NCBI RefSeq assembly: GCF_904846675.1
Contig: NZ_CAJHBT010000023.1
Coordinates: 1-46,330 of the forward strand
Source: Psychrobacter urativorans
GTDB lineage: Bacteria > Pseudomonadota > Gammaproteobacteria > Pseudomonadales > Moraxellaceae
DNA length: 46,330 bases
Reading direction: 5' to 3'
Part shown: one piece after another, positions 8,425 to 19,719 of the stretch
Position numbering within the stretch: position 1 is the first letter of the stretch
How the letters are laid out: every line of letters begins with the position of its first letter
Position numbers and translations under genes: made by a program
Notes under the pieces: model-generated
Told to the model about the DNA's origin: nothing
Seen by the model: only the letters and a program-made list of their open reading frames with translations
The model's database searches: none

Positions 8425-9093
8425 TTATGGCAATAAACGCTTGGTATTCCAGCTTGCGATATTTTTACTACTGGAATTAGTGTCACGACTGTACACAATG
8501 CGGTCATGCATACGGTTGGCACGCCCTTGCCAAAACTCAATCTCATTTACCGTAATCTCATAGCCACCCCAAAACTCAGGTGTTGGTACTTTGGTGTTCT
8601 CTGGATAATCCGTTTGCAGCTGATCAAAGGTTTGTTCCATCACTTCGCGGTTGGCAACTTCGCCACTTTGAGGTTGGCTAACCCAAGCGCCTACTTGACT
8701 GTCATGTGGACGTTTTTGGAAATAGGCCGCTGACTTATCGGTATCTATTTTAGCAATACTACCACTAATGCGAATTTGACGCTCTAATTCATGCCAGAAG
8801 AATAATACTTCAGCATTAGGATTCTCAGCGATATCTTGACCTTTAGCACTCTCATAATTGGTATAAAAAACGATGCCAGTCTCGGTAATTTCACGCATCA
8901 ATACAATACGTACGCTTGGTTTATTATCCGCACCGCAAGTGGCAAGACTCATGGCGTAAGGTTCTTGTACTTGTTTCTCAGTCGCCTCACCAATCCAGCC
9001 TTTTAACAATTCAAACGGTGATGCCGGTACTGACTGCTGGTCAAGTCTTCCTTTTTCGTATGATAAGCGCTGATCGGTAAAATCCATGCTCAT
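8425..9093 (-). CDS. pdxH: Pyridoxamine/pyridoxine 5'-phosphate oxidase
   Basis: A 222-aa FMN-dependent cytoplasmic oxidase that forms pyridoxal 5'-phosphate in the last step of vitamin B6 synthesis and salvage. It has the family FMN-binding segment (PSVRIVLMREI...VFYTNYES) and the C-terminal substrate motif with RMHDR followed by the RLLP end. Length matches the family (about 215-220 aa). An AGGAGTAAT lies before the ATG on the minus strand. It is transcribed away from glmM with a 103-bp gap and appears to be a stand-alone gene. Confidence 0.96.
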   Translation of the reverse strand: MSMDFTDQRLSYEKGRLDQQSVPASPFELLKGWIGEATEKQVQEPYAMSLATCGADNKPSVRIVLMREITETGIVFYTNYESAKGQDIAENPNAEVLFFWHELERQIRISGSIAKIDTDKSAAYFQKRPHDSQVGAWVSQPQSGEVANREVMEQTFDQLQTDYPENTKVPTPEFWGGYEITVNEIEFWQGRANRMHDRIVYSRDTNSSSKNIASWNTKRLLP

Positions 9094-9196
9094 AATTACT
9101 CCTTGTTGTTGATATTATTATATTAATTGCTGTTTCTTTTTGCTAGGCTTATTTATTAGTATTGCCTATCGTTAATAGCAGTTTAATCAATTGCTA

Positions 9197-10564
9197 TTAA
9201 CCCAAGACTGCTTGGATATGTTTTGCCAAATCATTGGCCATCACATCACACTCTATCTCATCATCTGACTCAACCATCACCCGAATCATCGGCTCGGTAC
9301 CCGACTGACGAATCAATAAGCGACCCCGGCCTTTTAAAGTAGCACGCGCTTTATCAAAGGCAGCGACCAGCTCTTGATATTCAAAAGGGTCTTGCATTTT
9401 TGCTAAGCGTACATTGACCAGTTTTTGTGGTAATACCTCAAAGCCTTCGGTCAGCTCACTTAACGCTTTACCTTGTGCTTGCATGACTGCCAGTACTTGC
9501 AAGCTTGCAATAATAGCGTCACCGGTACGGCTTTTATCCAAACATAAAATATGTCCTGACGGCTCACCGCCTAATATCCAGCCATTAGCATCCAGCTCTT
9601 GCATGACATAACGATCACCGACTTTTGCACGGAGAAAAGAGATCCCCGCTTCCTGTAATGCTAACTCTAAGCCCATATTGGTCATTAATGTACCGACTAC
9701 TCCGGCGGCGATGGTCTGACCTTGAGTGGCCAATACATATAAAATACCATCACCATCGATTAGATTACCCGCTTCATCGACCATGACAATGCGATCGCCG
9801 TCACCATCTAAAGCAATCCCAACATCAGCTTCGTGTTCAAGCACTGCTTTTTGTAGGCCTTCAGGATGAGTGGAACCACAATTTTCGTTGATATTAATAC
9901 CGTCAGGCTTATTGTTGATGGCAATCACGTTAGCGCCAAGCTCACGTAGCACGCGCGGCGCCACACTATATCCGGCACCATTTGCACAATCTACCACTAC
10001 CTTTAGATGACCTAAATCATATTGATACGGAAAGCTGCCTTTACAAAATTCAATGTAGCGACCTTTGGCATCATTAATGCGGTGGTTTTTGCCCAATTCT
10101 GCCGGATCAATAATAGGCATCAATAGACTGGTGTCTCCTATGCTGCTCATGATGGCTTGCAATTTATCATTAATCGCATTTTGCATCTCATCGGTCAGTT
10201 TTTTACCGTCCGCTGAGAACAATTTGATACCGTTATCATAATATGGATTGTGTGAGGCTGAAATCACTACTCCGGCATTGGCATGAAAGCTACGCGTTAA
10301 ATGAGCAATGGCAGGTGTTGGTAAGGGTCCTAGCATATGTACATCAACGCCTGCAGCATTAAACCCGGCTTGTAACGCACCTTCAATCACATAGCCTGAA
10401 AGCCTAGTGTCTTTACCAATAACCACGCTAGGCTTGCGCTCAGGATTGTCATTATTTTCTATCAAGACGCGCCCAGTCACATAACCCAACTTTAAAATAA
10501 AATCAGGCGTAATAGGCATTTCACCAAACTTACCGCGTATACCATCAGTGCCAAAGTAGCTCAT
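9197..10564 (-). CDS. glmM: Phosphoglucosamine mutase
   Basis: A 455-aa alpha-D-phosphohexomutase that converts glucosamine-6-phosphate to glucosamine-1-phosphate for UDP-GlcNAc, peptidoglycan and lipopolysaccharide. The active-site serine is Ser104 in [12 protein letters not shown], and the Mg-binding loop is ALDGDGDR at about 246-253. The C-terminal phosphate-binding motif is [11 protein letters not shown]. The N-terminal FGTDGIRG is diagnostic. Length is slightly above E. coli GlmM (445 aa). It lies downstream of guaB on the same strand but is separated by a clear terminator, so it probably has its own promoter. Confidence 0.97.
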   Translation of the reverse strand: MSYFGTDGIRGKFGEMPITPDFILKLGYVTGRVLIENNDNPERKPSVVIGKDTRLSGYVIEGALQAGFNAAGVDVHMLGPLPTPAIAHLTRSFHANAGVVISASHNPYYDNGIKLFSADGKKLTDEMQNAINDKLQAIMSSIGDTSLLMPIIDPAELGKNHRINDAKGRYIEFCKGSFPYQYDLGHLKVVVDCANGAGYSVAPRVLRELGANVIAINNKPDGININENCGSTHPEGLQKAVLEHEADVGIALDGDGDRIVMVDEAGNLIDGDGILYVLATQGQTIAAGVVGTLMTNMGLELALQEAGISFLRAKVGDRYVMQELDANGWILGGEPSGHILCLDKSRTGDAIIASLQVLAVMQAQGKALSELTEGFEVLPQKLVNVRLAKMQDPFEYQELVAAFDKARATLKGRGRLLIRQSGTEPMIRVMVESDDEIECDVMANDLAKHIQAVLG

Positions 10565-10655
10565 TATAAATTATATCCTTATGTTAGTACTAAATGCTAA
10601 AAATGAAAGGCCAGATATGCACACAGGCAAGGTGGACTATTATTATCTTATTTTA

Positions 10656-10696
10656 CAAAAAAAACAGCCAGCAATGAACAAGCATTGTTGACTGTT
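10656..10696 (-). terminator. Intrinsic terminator after guaB
   Basis: A 14-bp imperfect stem pairs 10663-10676 with 10683-10696, loop six bases. On the minus strand it is followed by a run of T residues (complement of 10656-10664). It lies between guaB and glmM. Confidence 0.85.
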
Positions 10697-10794
10697 TGTC
10701 TCTTAATGTCATTATCCTGCTGTTAATTACTGTCTATGTGACTTATATCGCATTTTATATGCTCAAAACCTTATAGCAATCTATTATACGTTTT

Positions 10795-12749
<1,955 letters not shown>

Positions 12750-14747
12750 CTAACCGCTTCTGTCCTCAAAACTTAAACGCTCAGTCGGTAGATAGGCTTT
12801 TTGTTCATCATAAAGATACCCTAACATCTGCTCACGGACGTCACACTCTAGTATCCACGCATTATCTGCGCTATCTGATGACAATGTGCCGAGCAGCTTG
12901 ATGTTATTTTCAGTCACTGAAGTCGCAGTTAACCCAGGCTCGACTACCCCATCCCATAGTTCGTGGGCTTTGACTGCTTCAATAAATTTTTGTCGAACTT
13001 TATCAATCTTGACGCCATAATCGACATACAGATAGACCAGGCGTGTCTGGTGCGCTTCAGGGTGTGACCAGTTTTCAATAATTTCAGACACAAAATGGCG
13101 CATGGGTACAAACAGTCGACGTTCGTCCCATGTTTTGAGCACCGCATAGGTATAACGTAAATCCTCGACTGTGCTCCAATCGCCCTCCATCATCACCGTA
13201 TCGCCAATACGAATCGGCTGCGTAACGGCGACCTGCATGCCAGCGATAATATTGCCTAAGATAGGCTGAGCAGCAATACCAATGACGGCACCAGCAATAC
13301 CTGCGGAGGTCAATAAGGTCTTGCCCAGTCCTTCAAGATTGGTAAATTCGCTAAGGCCATTCCAAATACTGCCAAGTATCATGACAAAGATGAACACTCG
13401 GCGAAATATTGACACATAAGTACTGCGGCGGCGATATTTATCGAATTCTTTTTCACCTAAATTTTCAATTTGTAAGTCTTGATAACGATTGGCAAAGAAA
13501 TTTATTATGCGAATACCCAACCATATGGTACTGAGTACCAAGCCGATCCAAATGATGGGGCGTGTTGCGGTTGCTACTGGGTCTAGATAAGGAAAGCCAC
13601 CTGATACCAAAGTATATACTAAGGAGAAGCTGATACTAAATGTCAGCGGTACCGTAAGCTTGGTAATCAAATCTGTGATACTTTTTCTACCAACCGTGCG
13701 CTGCTCAAGGTTCTTATCGTCTACATCGCTAGCGCTCCAACGGATAAGCTTGCCAACACCTGTACTCAACAGCCAACCAAGGCCCATGGTCACGGTAAAA
13801 AATGTCAGCAGCGCTAAAAACTCCCAGACCGCAATACCAAAGAATCTGAGTGTCATCCATGTCGGTAAATAACTTTCAAACGGCGCAGGTTGGTACTGCT
13901 CATATAGATGATCGATATTACTAACGGTTTGCGCAGAAAACACCCAGACTGGCGCATTATCTCCAATCCGCACGCGCTCTATAAAGATTGGCACACGCCG
14001 TTCACGATAATCGATATAGCCTAACTGTATAGAGCGACGAGGAATACCCCTGACACTGCTGCTACTACCGATCAGCGGCTCAATCAACCCATCAGGACGA
14101 TCCGGTAATCTGTCAAAGACATAAAGCTGCTTTTTGTTTAATAAAAAATCTAAGCGCCGGCTCAGCTCAATCGAGCGACTGGTTTGTAGCTCACTGTCCA
14201 TCAGATTCATATTGAGTGCGTAAGCCGCCAAGTCATATTGCTGCTTCATAATTGCGGACTGAAAGAACTCTAACGTAGCCAGCGGCGTCGACAAATTTGG
14301 CGACTCGGTCAAAGGCGGCAAACCCGTATTAAGCTCAGTTAACGGATAATAACTCTCATTATAGTCACCAGTCAGCGCGCTATTCCCTTGCAAAACCCCT
14401 GCTTGCTGAGCCGAATTTTTCTCCGATGGGTCAAACACGTCACCAGCGACTTTAGAGACATCAATATCTTCAGCTTTAAAATCCTCAATTTTTTGCTCTG
14501 CATAATCAATTATGTTGTCTGGCTTAGTTATTTTTTGCACTGATGAATTGCTATTCTCATGAGTAGCCGTATTGGTATTGGCGTTAGCATTGGCAGCAAG
14601 AAAAACGAGGCTAAGTAGTATCAGCATAAGTGCCACAATAAACATGCTGACCCGTGACATCAGACCATTTCGATCAGCGCCATCTCTACTATCAGAGCCA
14701 TATCTAGAAGTATCTTTACGATCGACAGCTTTAACATGAGTATTCAT
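12750..14747 (-). CDS. MscS-family mechanosensitive ion channel protein
   Basis: A 665-aa inner-membrane protein. A hydrophobic segment at about 34-53 ending in AANANA looks like a signal peptide. A soluble region of about 240 residues follows, then several membrane segments (about 303-330, 368-388, 400-420 and 447-467). The pore helix and beta domain signature of MscS is at about 476-560 (AGIAGAVIGIAAQPILGN and IRIGDTVMMEGDWSTVEDL). It is far longer than E. coli MscS (286 aa) and lies in the size range of extended family members such as YnaI/YbdG-type channels. Channel gating during hypo-osmotic shock is the family role; the task of the N-terminal periplasmic domain is unknown. It lies downstream of cysS but after a terminator. 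Confidence 0.88.
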   Translation of the reverse strand: MNTHVKAVDRKDTSRYGSDSRDGADRNGLMSRVSMFIVALMLILLSLVFLAANANANTNTATHENSNSSVQKITKPDNIIDYAEQKIEDFKAEDIDVSKVAGDVFDPSEKNSAQQAGVLQGNSALTGDYNESYYPLTELNTGLPPLTESPNLSTPLATLEFFQSAIMKQQYDLAAYALNMNLMDSELQTSRSIELSRRLDFLLNKKQLYVFDRLPDRPDGLIEPLIGSSSSVRGIPRRSIQLGYIDYRERRVPIFIERVRIGDNAPVWVFSAQTVSNIDHLYEQYQPAPFESYLPTWMTLRFFGIAVWEFLALLTFFTVTMGLGWLLSTGVGKLIRWSASDVDDKNLEQRTVGRKSITDLITKLTVPLTFSISFSLVYTLVSGGFPYLDPVATATRPIIWIGLVLSTIWLGIRIINFFANRYQDLQIENLGEKEFDKYRRRSTYVSIFRRVFIFVMILGSIWNGLSEFTNLEGLGKTLLTSAGIAGAVIGIAAQPILGNIIAGMQVAVTQPIRIGDTVMMEGDWSTVEDLRYTYAVLKTWDERRLFVPMRHFVSEIIENWSHPEAHQTRLVYLYVDYGVKIDKVRQKFIEAVKAHELWDGVVEPGLTATSVTENNIKLLGTLSSDSADNAWILECDVREQMLGYLYDEQKAYLPTERLSFEDRSG

Positions 14748-14796
14748 AAGCTAAACCTTTATGGCCTTAGGGTTAAGACAAGCTAAAGTAGACCGC

Positions 14797-14823
14797 AAAA
14801 AAAAGCCGGCGCGAAGCTGGCTT
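14797..14823 (-). terminator. Intrinsic terminator after cysS
   Basis: AAGCCGGC at 14803-14810 pairs with 14816-14823, loop five bases. On the minus strand it runs into eight T residues (complement of 14797-14804). It lies between cysS and the MscS-family gene. Confidence 0.85.
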
Positions 14824-14923
14824 CTTTTCTTAACGTCCGTCTTTAATATTAACAGTATTGAGGATATGAATAGTGTTGATAATGTGAATAATATTAATGG
14901 TATTGATAACGAAGCTATTAACC

Positions 14924-16387
14924 CTATGCACGACGCCACGTCGTGCCAGTACGGCTGTCTTCAAGTTCAATACCAGCCGCTATTAATTGCTCGCGTATTT
15001 CATCAGCTCGAGCAAAGTTTTTATTACTCTTTGTATCAGCACGCTCAATAATTAAGTTATCAATATCAAAATCGGTCAAACCATCGGCTTGAGCCTCACC
15101 AATCACCGCTTGTAAGAACTGCGACACCGGTTGCTGTAATATATTGAGTGCCTGCGCCAGTGCTTTTAGCTGCTGCGCCCATTGCCACGCACTGGCCACA
15201 TCTTCTGCTTTGACCGCTTTATTAATATCACGTGCCAGCCCAAATAGGACACTGATGGCGGCTGAGGTATTAAAATCATCATTCATGCCAGCGATAAATT
15301 CCTGTCCTGCGGCACTGGCATAAGCATCATTTACCAATTGCTCATTAATCTCTAACGTTTGACCTTGCTGTTGTTCTGCTATTTTTAGTGCATGATACAA
15401 TCTGCTTAGGCTATTATGCGCTTCATCTAAGGCCACATCTGAGAAGTTGACTTGGCTGCGATAATGGCTGGACAATAGAAAATAACGTACGGTTTCAGGA
15501 TGGTATTTTGCCATCACATCGCGAATGGTAAAGAAGTTATGCAAAGACTTAGACATCTTTTCGCCATCGACATTAATAAAGCCCACGTGCATCCAATTGC
15601 GGGCATATTCGCAGCCGGTAGCCGCTTCCGACTGAGCAATTTCGTTTTCGTGATGTGGAAACTGTAAATCATGACCACCGCCATGAATATCGAAAGTATT
15701 GCCCAAGCATTTAGTTGACATCGCTGAACACTCAATATGCCAACCAGGACGACCTTGACCCCACGGTGATGCCCATTGTGGCTCATTAGCTTTGGCCGCT
15801 TTCCATAATACAAAATCAAACGGGTTACGCTTGACCGTTTCGACCTCAACCCGCGATCCGGCCTGCATATCATCTAAATTACGCTTAGACAATTTACCAT
15901 AGTCAGCGAAACTATCGACTGCATAATAAACATCACCATTATTGGCCGCATACGCATAGTCGGCTGTGACCAGCGTTTCAATTATTTGTTGCATCTCATC
16001 GATATGATCGGTAGCGCGTGGCTCAGCATTAGGTGTCAGGCAACCCAGTGCGGCAGCATCTTCGTGCATGGCCTCGATAAAACGCTGGGTTAACGAGCCG
16101 ATATCTTCGCCATTTTCCGCAGCGCGGGTGATGATTTTGTCATCGATATCGGTGATATTACGGATATAATTGACCTCATAACCCAACTGCGTGAGCCAAC
16201 GTACTACCATATCAAAAGCGACCATCACTCGCGCATGACCAATATGACAATAATCATAGACAGTCATGCCGCACACATACATGCCCACCTTCCCGGCGTC
16301 AAGCGGTGTAAACGGCTGCTTGCGTCCCGTCAACGAATCATAAATCGCAAGCTGAGACATGGCATCAGTAAGAGGGGTGGTCGTCAT
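14924..16387 (-). CDS. cysS: Cysteinyl-tRNA synthetase
   Basis: A 487-aa class I aminoacyl-tRNA synthetase that charges tRNA-Cys. The HIGH motif is at 48-51 and KMSKS at 277-281. The zinc site that selects cysteine aligns as Cys39, Cys220, His245 and Glu249, each offset by 11 from E. coli. This implies an 11-residue N-terminal extension; Met10 is a possible alternative start. The C-terminal anticodon-binding domain ends with GTTWRRA. It is divergent from the cobalamin adenosyltransferase gene with 225 bp between them. Confidence 0.97.
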   Translation of the reverse strand: MTTTPLTDAMSQLAIYDSLTGRKQPFTPLDAGKVGMYVCGMTVYDYCHIGHARVMVAFDMVVRWLTQLGYEVNYIRNITDIDDKIITRAAENGEDIGSLTQRFIEAMHEDAAALGCLTPNAEPRATDHIDEMQQIIETLVTADYAYAANNGDVYYAVDSFADYGKLSKRNLDDMQAGSRVEVETVKRNPFDFVLWKAAKANEPQWASPWGQGRPGWHIECSAMSTKCLGNTFDIHGGGHDLQFPHHENEIAQSEAATGCEYARNWMHVGFINVDGEKMSKSLHNFFTIRDVMAKYHPETVRYFLLSSHYRSQVNFSDVALDEAHNSLSRLYHALKIAEQQQGQTLEINEQLVNDAYASAAGQEFIAGMNDDFNTSAAISVLFGLARDINKAVKAEDVASAWQWAQQLKALAQALNILQQPVSQFLQAVIGEAQADGLTDFDIDNLIIERADTKSNKNFARADEIREQLIAAGIELEDSRTGTTWRRA

Positions 16388-16612
16388 AAAATAGCCTTGT
16401 AAGTGAAAACATTATTAATATAAATGCAAAGTAGAATATAAGCAGTTAGCGTTATAAAAGTCCAAAAGACACTATCGTCTATAATCCAACAACCCATACC
16501 TTACTTTGACAACAATCTATCTTAGCGAAAATAGCAATAAAATACTACAATGGTCCGCGAGTCAAAAACATTCACTCATAAATAATTAATTATAAACCAA
16601 TAAGGAATAACC

Positions 16613-17260
16613 ATGGGCAATCGCTTAAGCAAAATATATACCCGTACTGGAGATGATGGCAGTACGGGTATGGCCGACGGTAGCCGAGTCAGTAAGGCAG
16701 ATAACTTATTCAGTGTGATGGGCGATGTCGACGAGCTTAACTCGCATATCGGACTGGTACGTGCTCACTTTGCACAAGCCGTAGCAGCAGCGGATGCCAA
16801 TACACAACCGCTACCTGCACGTCTACAGTGGGGCGAACAGACAGCGGGTACTGATTTTGCACAAGCATTGGTGGTTATTCAGCATTTGTTATTTAATATC
16901 GGTGGTGAGCTTGCCATGCCAGAATATGAAGCGGTGAATGCCAGCCATATCGAATGGTTAGAGCAGCAAATCGATACTATGAATACCACTTTACCGCCGC
17001 TTAAAGACTTTATTTTGCCCACCGGTTCAGTGCTAGTCAGCCAACTGCATGTGGCGCGTTGTGTCTGCCGCCGAGCAGAACGTCAAGCGGTGATATTACA
17101 ACAGCAACGCCCAGAGGCCATTCGTAGCACGGCGGTAAGCTTAATCAATCGTCTATCTGACTGGTTGTTTGTAGCAGCACGCTTCTGTACTGACCCAGAG
17201 CAAGTCTCAGAAGTATTATGGGACAGCCAAGTTTTACAAAAACTCGAGAGCAACAAATAG
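16613..17260 (+). CDS. PduO-type ATP:cob(I)alamin adenosyltransferase
   Basis: A 215-aa cytoplasmic enzyme that transfers the adenosyl group of ATP to cob(I)alamin to make coenzyme B12. The N-terminal ATP site YTRTGDDGSTG lies at about 9-19, and the conserved helix motif RCVCRRAERQAV lies at about 143-154. The ATG follows an AAGGAA. No other cobalamin gene is in the window, and I see no cobalamin riboswitch in the 225-bp leader. It most likely serves salvage of imported corrinoid for a B12-dependent enzyme elsewhere. Confidence 0.93.
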   Translation: MGNRLSKIYTRTGDDGSTGMADGSRVSKADNLFSVMGDVDELNSHIGLVRAHFAQAVAAADANTQPLPARLQWGEQTAGTDFAQALVVIQHLLFNIGGELAMPEYEAVNASHIEWLEQQIDTMNTTLPPLKDFILPTGSVLVSQLHVARCVCRRAERQAVILQQQRPEAIRSTAVSLINRLSDWLFVAARFCTDPEQVSEVLWDSQVLQKLESNK

Positions 17261-17296
17261 CTTAAAACTCTATTGTTCGTAAAATGCTATTGTTAT

Positions 17297-17343
17297 AACC
17301 AAAACGCCCGCAACTTATTAAGGTTGCGGGCGTTTTGGTTTTA
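17297..17343. terminator. Strong hairpin terminator after the adenosyltransferase gene
   Basis: A perfect 18-bp stem pairs 17297-17314 with 17323-17340 around an 8-base loop. The descending arm contains TTTT and is followed by TTAT. It lies between the adenosyltransferase gene and the left end of the IS630 element and may act for both strands. Confidence 0.85.
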
Positions 17344-17371
17344 TACCATTTTTAAATTATTTATACTATAG

Positions 17372-17959
17372 TCAATCCAGAATAAAATTAGCACATCCCA
17401 TATCATGGAACAGTTTAGGCAGATTATTCTCCATCCCCCCTTGTCGTAGAAACTTAGCCTGTGCCCATTTCTTCTCAATGGGATTTAGATCAGGACTGTA
17501 GGGCGGTAGAAATAACAGGCGATGACCATGCCTATTAAGCAGCCTTTGAACGCGTTTATGAATAAGCAGCCTTTGAACGCGTTTATGAAAGCTGGCGTTA
17601 TCCATCACAATCACGCACTTGGTTTTAAGGCTCGGTATTAGCGTGTATTTGCACCAGTTATAGAATATGTCACCATTGATGTTCTTCTCGAAATAATCAA
17701 GTGCAAATAACGCTTTTTTATATAAGGCACCAATAACGTTGGTTCGTTTCTTGCCTTGCCAGTTATAACTGGCAAGGCAAGGGGTGCCAATCGGTGCATA
17801 GCCATAAGGGCGAATGGTTTCATGCTCAAAGCCACTCTCATCCATGTATACAATAGCAAAGCCTTGAGCGATGAAGGTGTTGAGTTTGCTTAGGTAGTCA
17901 GCTCTCTTTACTGGACACGCTTTTGGATGTTCTAAGGTCTTTTTTTTTGCTGATGCCAA
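17372..17959 (-). CDS. IS630 transposase, DDE catalytic part (orfB)
   Basis: A 195-aa reading frame holding the DDE catalytic core. Asp40 lies in VYMDESGFE, Asp120 in VIVMDNASFHKR and Glu162 in YSPDLNPIEKKW, the IS630 signature. It overlaps the end of the upstream frame, and the reading frames meet at a run of nine A residues, so the native product is probably a fusion made by ribosomal frameshifting. A 27-bp in-frame tandem duplication inserts a second HKRVQRLL-type block directly after Asp120. This lengthens the Asp-Glu spacing to 41 intervening residues from about 32. Activity of this copy is therefore doubtful. Confidence 0.88.
   Translation of the reverse strand: MASAKKKTLEHPKACPVKRADYLSKLNTFIAQGFAIVYMDESGFEHETIRPYGYAPIGTPCLASYNWQGKKRTNVIGALYKKALFALDYFEKNINGDIFYNWCKYTLIPSLKTKCVIVMDNASFHKRVQRLLIHKRVQRLLNRHGHRLLFLPPYSPDLNPIEKKWAQAKFLRQGGMENNLPKLFHDMGCANFILD
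17536..17589. repeat. 27-bp tandem duplication inside the IS630 transposase
   Basis: 17536-17562 and 17563-17589 are identical 27-bp copies, head to tail. On the coding strand they add nine residues without breaking the frame, giving HKRVQRLLI then HKRVQRLLN next to the second catalytic Asp. Confidence 0.97.
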
Positions 17960-18239
17960 GGCGTTTTAAAGCGGCCTCAATGCCTGACTTGCTACACCCA
18001 AAACGCCGTGCTCGCTCGTACATATAATCATCTGGATACTGTTCAACATCTTTTAATAGCGCTTCATTAGGTATTTTACTGGGTGGTTTATTGCGAGTTA
18101 GTTTGATACTAGGGTCTTTGAGCCAAAGCTGTAGCGTGGCCTTACTAATGTCATAGAATGCACAAGCTTGCCTGATACTCATGCCTTGTTGTTCGACACT
18201 TTTAAGCACTTGAGCCCGAAAGTCTGCTGAATAAGTCAT
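17898..18239 (-). CDS. IS630 transposase, DNA-binding part (orfA)
   Basis: A 113-aa frame with the helix-turn-helix domains of IS630/Tc1-type transposases (SIRQACAFYDISKATLQLWL at about 21-40, and FGCSKSGIEAALKRLGI at about 80-96). After LGISKKK the frame runs on for a short unrelated tail and stops at 17898. The continuation expected from the family is in the overlapping frame from KTLEHPKACPVKRADYL. The junction is the A9 run at complement 17940-17948, a typical slippery site. Fusion would give a protein of about 285-290 residues. Confidence 0.85.
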   Translation of the reverse strand: MTYSADFRAQVLKSVEQQGMSIRQACAFYDISKATLQLWLKDPSIKLTRNKPPSKIPNEALLKDVEQYPDDYMYERARRFGCSKSGIEAALKRLGISKKKDLRTSKSVSSKES

Positions 18240-18396
18240 AATCTTTTTACTTTTCGCTTGTTTTAAAACTATTGTACCGCTTTTATAAAGGCTCTACTAT
18301 ACCCTCTAAATTAAAAGCAGAATAAGTTACATCGACAGTAGAACAGACACTTCCTGCTTAATATTTAATAGACTTAGTAATTAAGAGTTAGTAAGT

Positions 18397-19347
18397 TTAA
18401 TAAGTAGCGCTATCATCTTCAATGATTACCATATCAATGCTGTCATCTTTAGGTACAGACTTCGGTGTCTTTGGCGCTGCTGGGACTTTATTCTCAGGAG
18501 TCGGTGTCACAGCATTTTGGTTATTGCTTTGGTTGATGGTTGGTGGTTGAGAAGGCTTTGCAGGTTGGGCAGGCTGAGCCGGGTTAAGCGGGGTCACCGG
18601 TTTTGGCTGACGAGTCTGGTTTTGGCTGTTATTTTTTGCAGCTTCGCGGCGACGAGCGGCCTCTTTAACGGCACGCTGAGCCTGCTTGCTATTAGCTATG
18701 CTATCCATAGCGGACTTCATCACCGAGCCTGCCACCACATCTGCTACGACTGTTATCAGCGCAGGCTGCCCAGCAATGCTCACTCTTATCTGACCACTTT
18801 GCGCGCCAGTAACATAAGTAAAGGCATCATCGATGAGCATATTATTATTGATACGGATGTTTTCTTCCGCTAAACGTGTTTGTAAGCTTGGTTGATTGTT
18901 AGCAGCCTGCACTTGGCTTGCTTGATATAAGTCTTCACTTGGCAAGGTCATGCTAACGCTGGCCTGACAGGTCGTCATACCATTGGCATTGGCTTCTTGC
19001 AAAACGGCTGCGTTTTGCACATCAATGACGATACCATTTACTTTGTCACTGACCGCGCCGCCATTAAGACTGATTTCAGCATCATTAGCATAGCTGGCAG
19101 CGAGAGTTCGTGCTTGTTGATTAAGGGTATTTTTCAATGCTGTTTTTAGACGGTCTTGTACCATTGGGTTATCACAAGCAACCGCCGTTGTGACGGTATT
19201 ATTAGTTGCGGGTTGCTCGACAGCATCCGTAGTTTCGGTATTATCGGTCTTATCTGAGCGGCTACAGCCTGCCACAGCCAACCCACATATCATGCCGACG
19301 CCTGCGATTTGCTGCCATTTTATCCATTTATTATTTACTGCGCTCAT
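18397..19347 (-). CDS. Putative lipoprotein of unknown function
   Basis: A 316-aa protein that I do not recognise. The N-terminus has a short basic stretch, a hydrophobic segment and a lipobox ending VAGC with Cys28, so it is probably lipidated. Ser29 does not suggest inner-membrane retention by the Asp+2 rule, so outer-membrane sorting is likely. Residues about 50-200 form a folded-looking domain. From about 225 an Arg/Ala-rich helix gives way to a long Pro-, Gln- and Asn-rich disordered region, then an acidic end (DSIDMVIIEDDSATY). It stands alone next to the IS630 element with no operon partners. Confidence 0.75.
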   Translation of the reverse strand: MSAVNNKWIKWQQIAGVGMICGLAVAGCSRSDKTDNTETTDAVEQPATNNTVTTAVACDNPMVQDRLKTALKNTLNQQARTLAASYANDAEISLNGGAVSDKVNGIVIDVQNAAVLQEANANGMTTCQASVSMTLPSEDLYQASQVQAANNQPSLQTRLAEENIRINNNMLIDDAFTYVTGAQSGQIRVSIAGQPALITVVADVVAGSVMKSAMDSIANSKQAQRAVKEAARRREAAKNNSQNQTRQPKPVTPLNPAQPAQPAKPSQPPTINQSNNQNAVTPTPENKVPAAPKTPKSVPKDDSIDMVIIEDDSATY

Positions 19348-19719
19348 ACTGGTTTTGCTCCCGAGTTACTGACTCTTACTACTGCCGACAGACAGCGTTT
19401 GACATAACTTGATATTGATATCGCCATTACAAATGGCGATTGAATGAAAAATTACGCCATTATACGGGGTTTGGGTCAGATGGTCATCAGGATAGCCCTT
19501 TGATATGCAAATAAAATCTACCATTACACCCAAATATTGCCTTTAGTTGCAAAAACATAACAAACTATAATGTAAGCACTGCTTTTAACGACACAATCAA
19601 CCGTTACACTTAATATTAACTGCTCTCCTAACCATTAATACGTTACTTATTAAAATTTACTAGTCAAAAACCACTACTAAGTATTACCTTAATTAAAAGT
19701 TGTCAATAACAATAAAACT
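19348..19719. other. Divergent intergenic region
   Basis: 372 bp between the lipoprotein gene (minus) and the glycerophosphodiesterase gene (plus), so it holds both promoters. A 9-bp hairpin ATCGCCATT...AATGGCGAT with a three-base loop lies at 19420-19440 in the lipoprotein leader. No T tract follows and no gene is supportable. Confidence 0.5.

Larger units (their letters stand above)
17367..18301 (-). mobile_element. IS630-family insertion sequence
   Basis: An element of about 930 bp bounded by imperfect inverted ends that begin TATAGT: 17367 onward matches the complement of the bases ending at 18301, with about 17 of the first 28 identical. TA dinucleotides at both edges (17367-17368 and 18300-18301) fit the TA target duplication of this family. 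It carries a transposase in two overlapping frames read leftward. The transposase stop codon falls inside the left end. No other cargo gene is present. Exact ends are approximate because the repeats are imperfect. Confidence 0.85.

Noticed and set aside
14761..15051. 96-codon plus-strand frame rich in Asn, Ile and Asp overlapping the end of cysS
   Set aside because: It runs through the cysS terminator and antisense to cysS coding sequence; the Asn/Ile pattern comes from short A+T-rich near-repeats.
16388..16612. Possible cobalamin riboswitch before the adenosyltransferase gene
   Set aside because: I could find no B12-box-like sequence or the expected extended fold in this 225-bp region.
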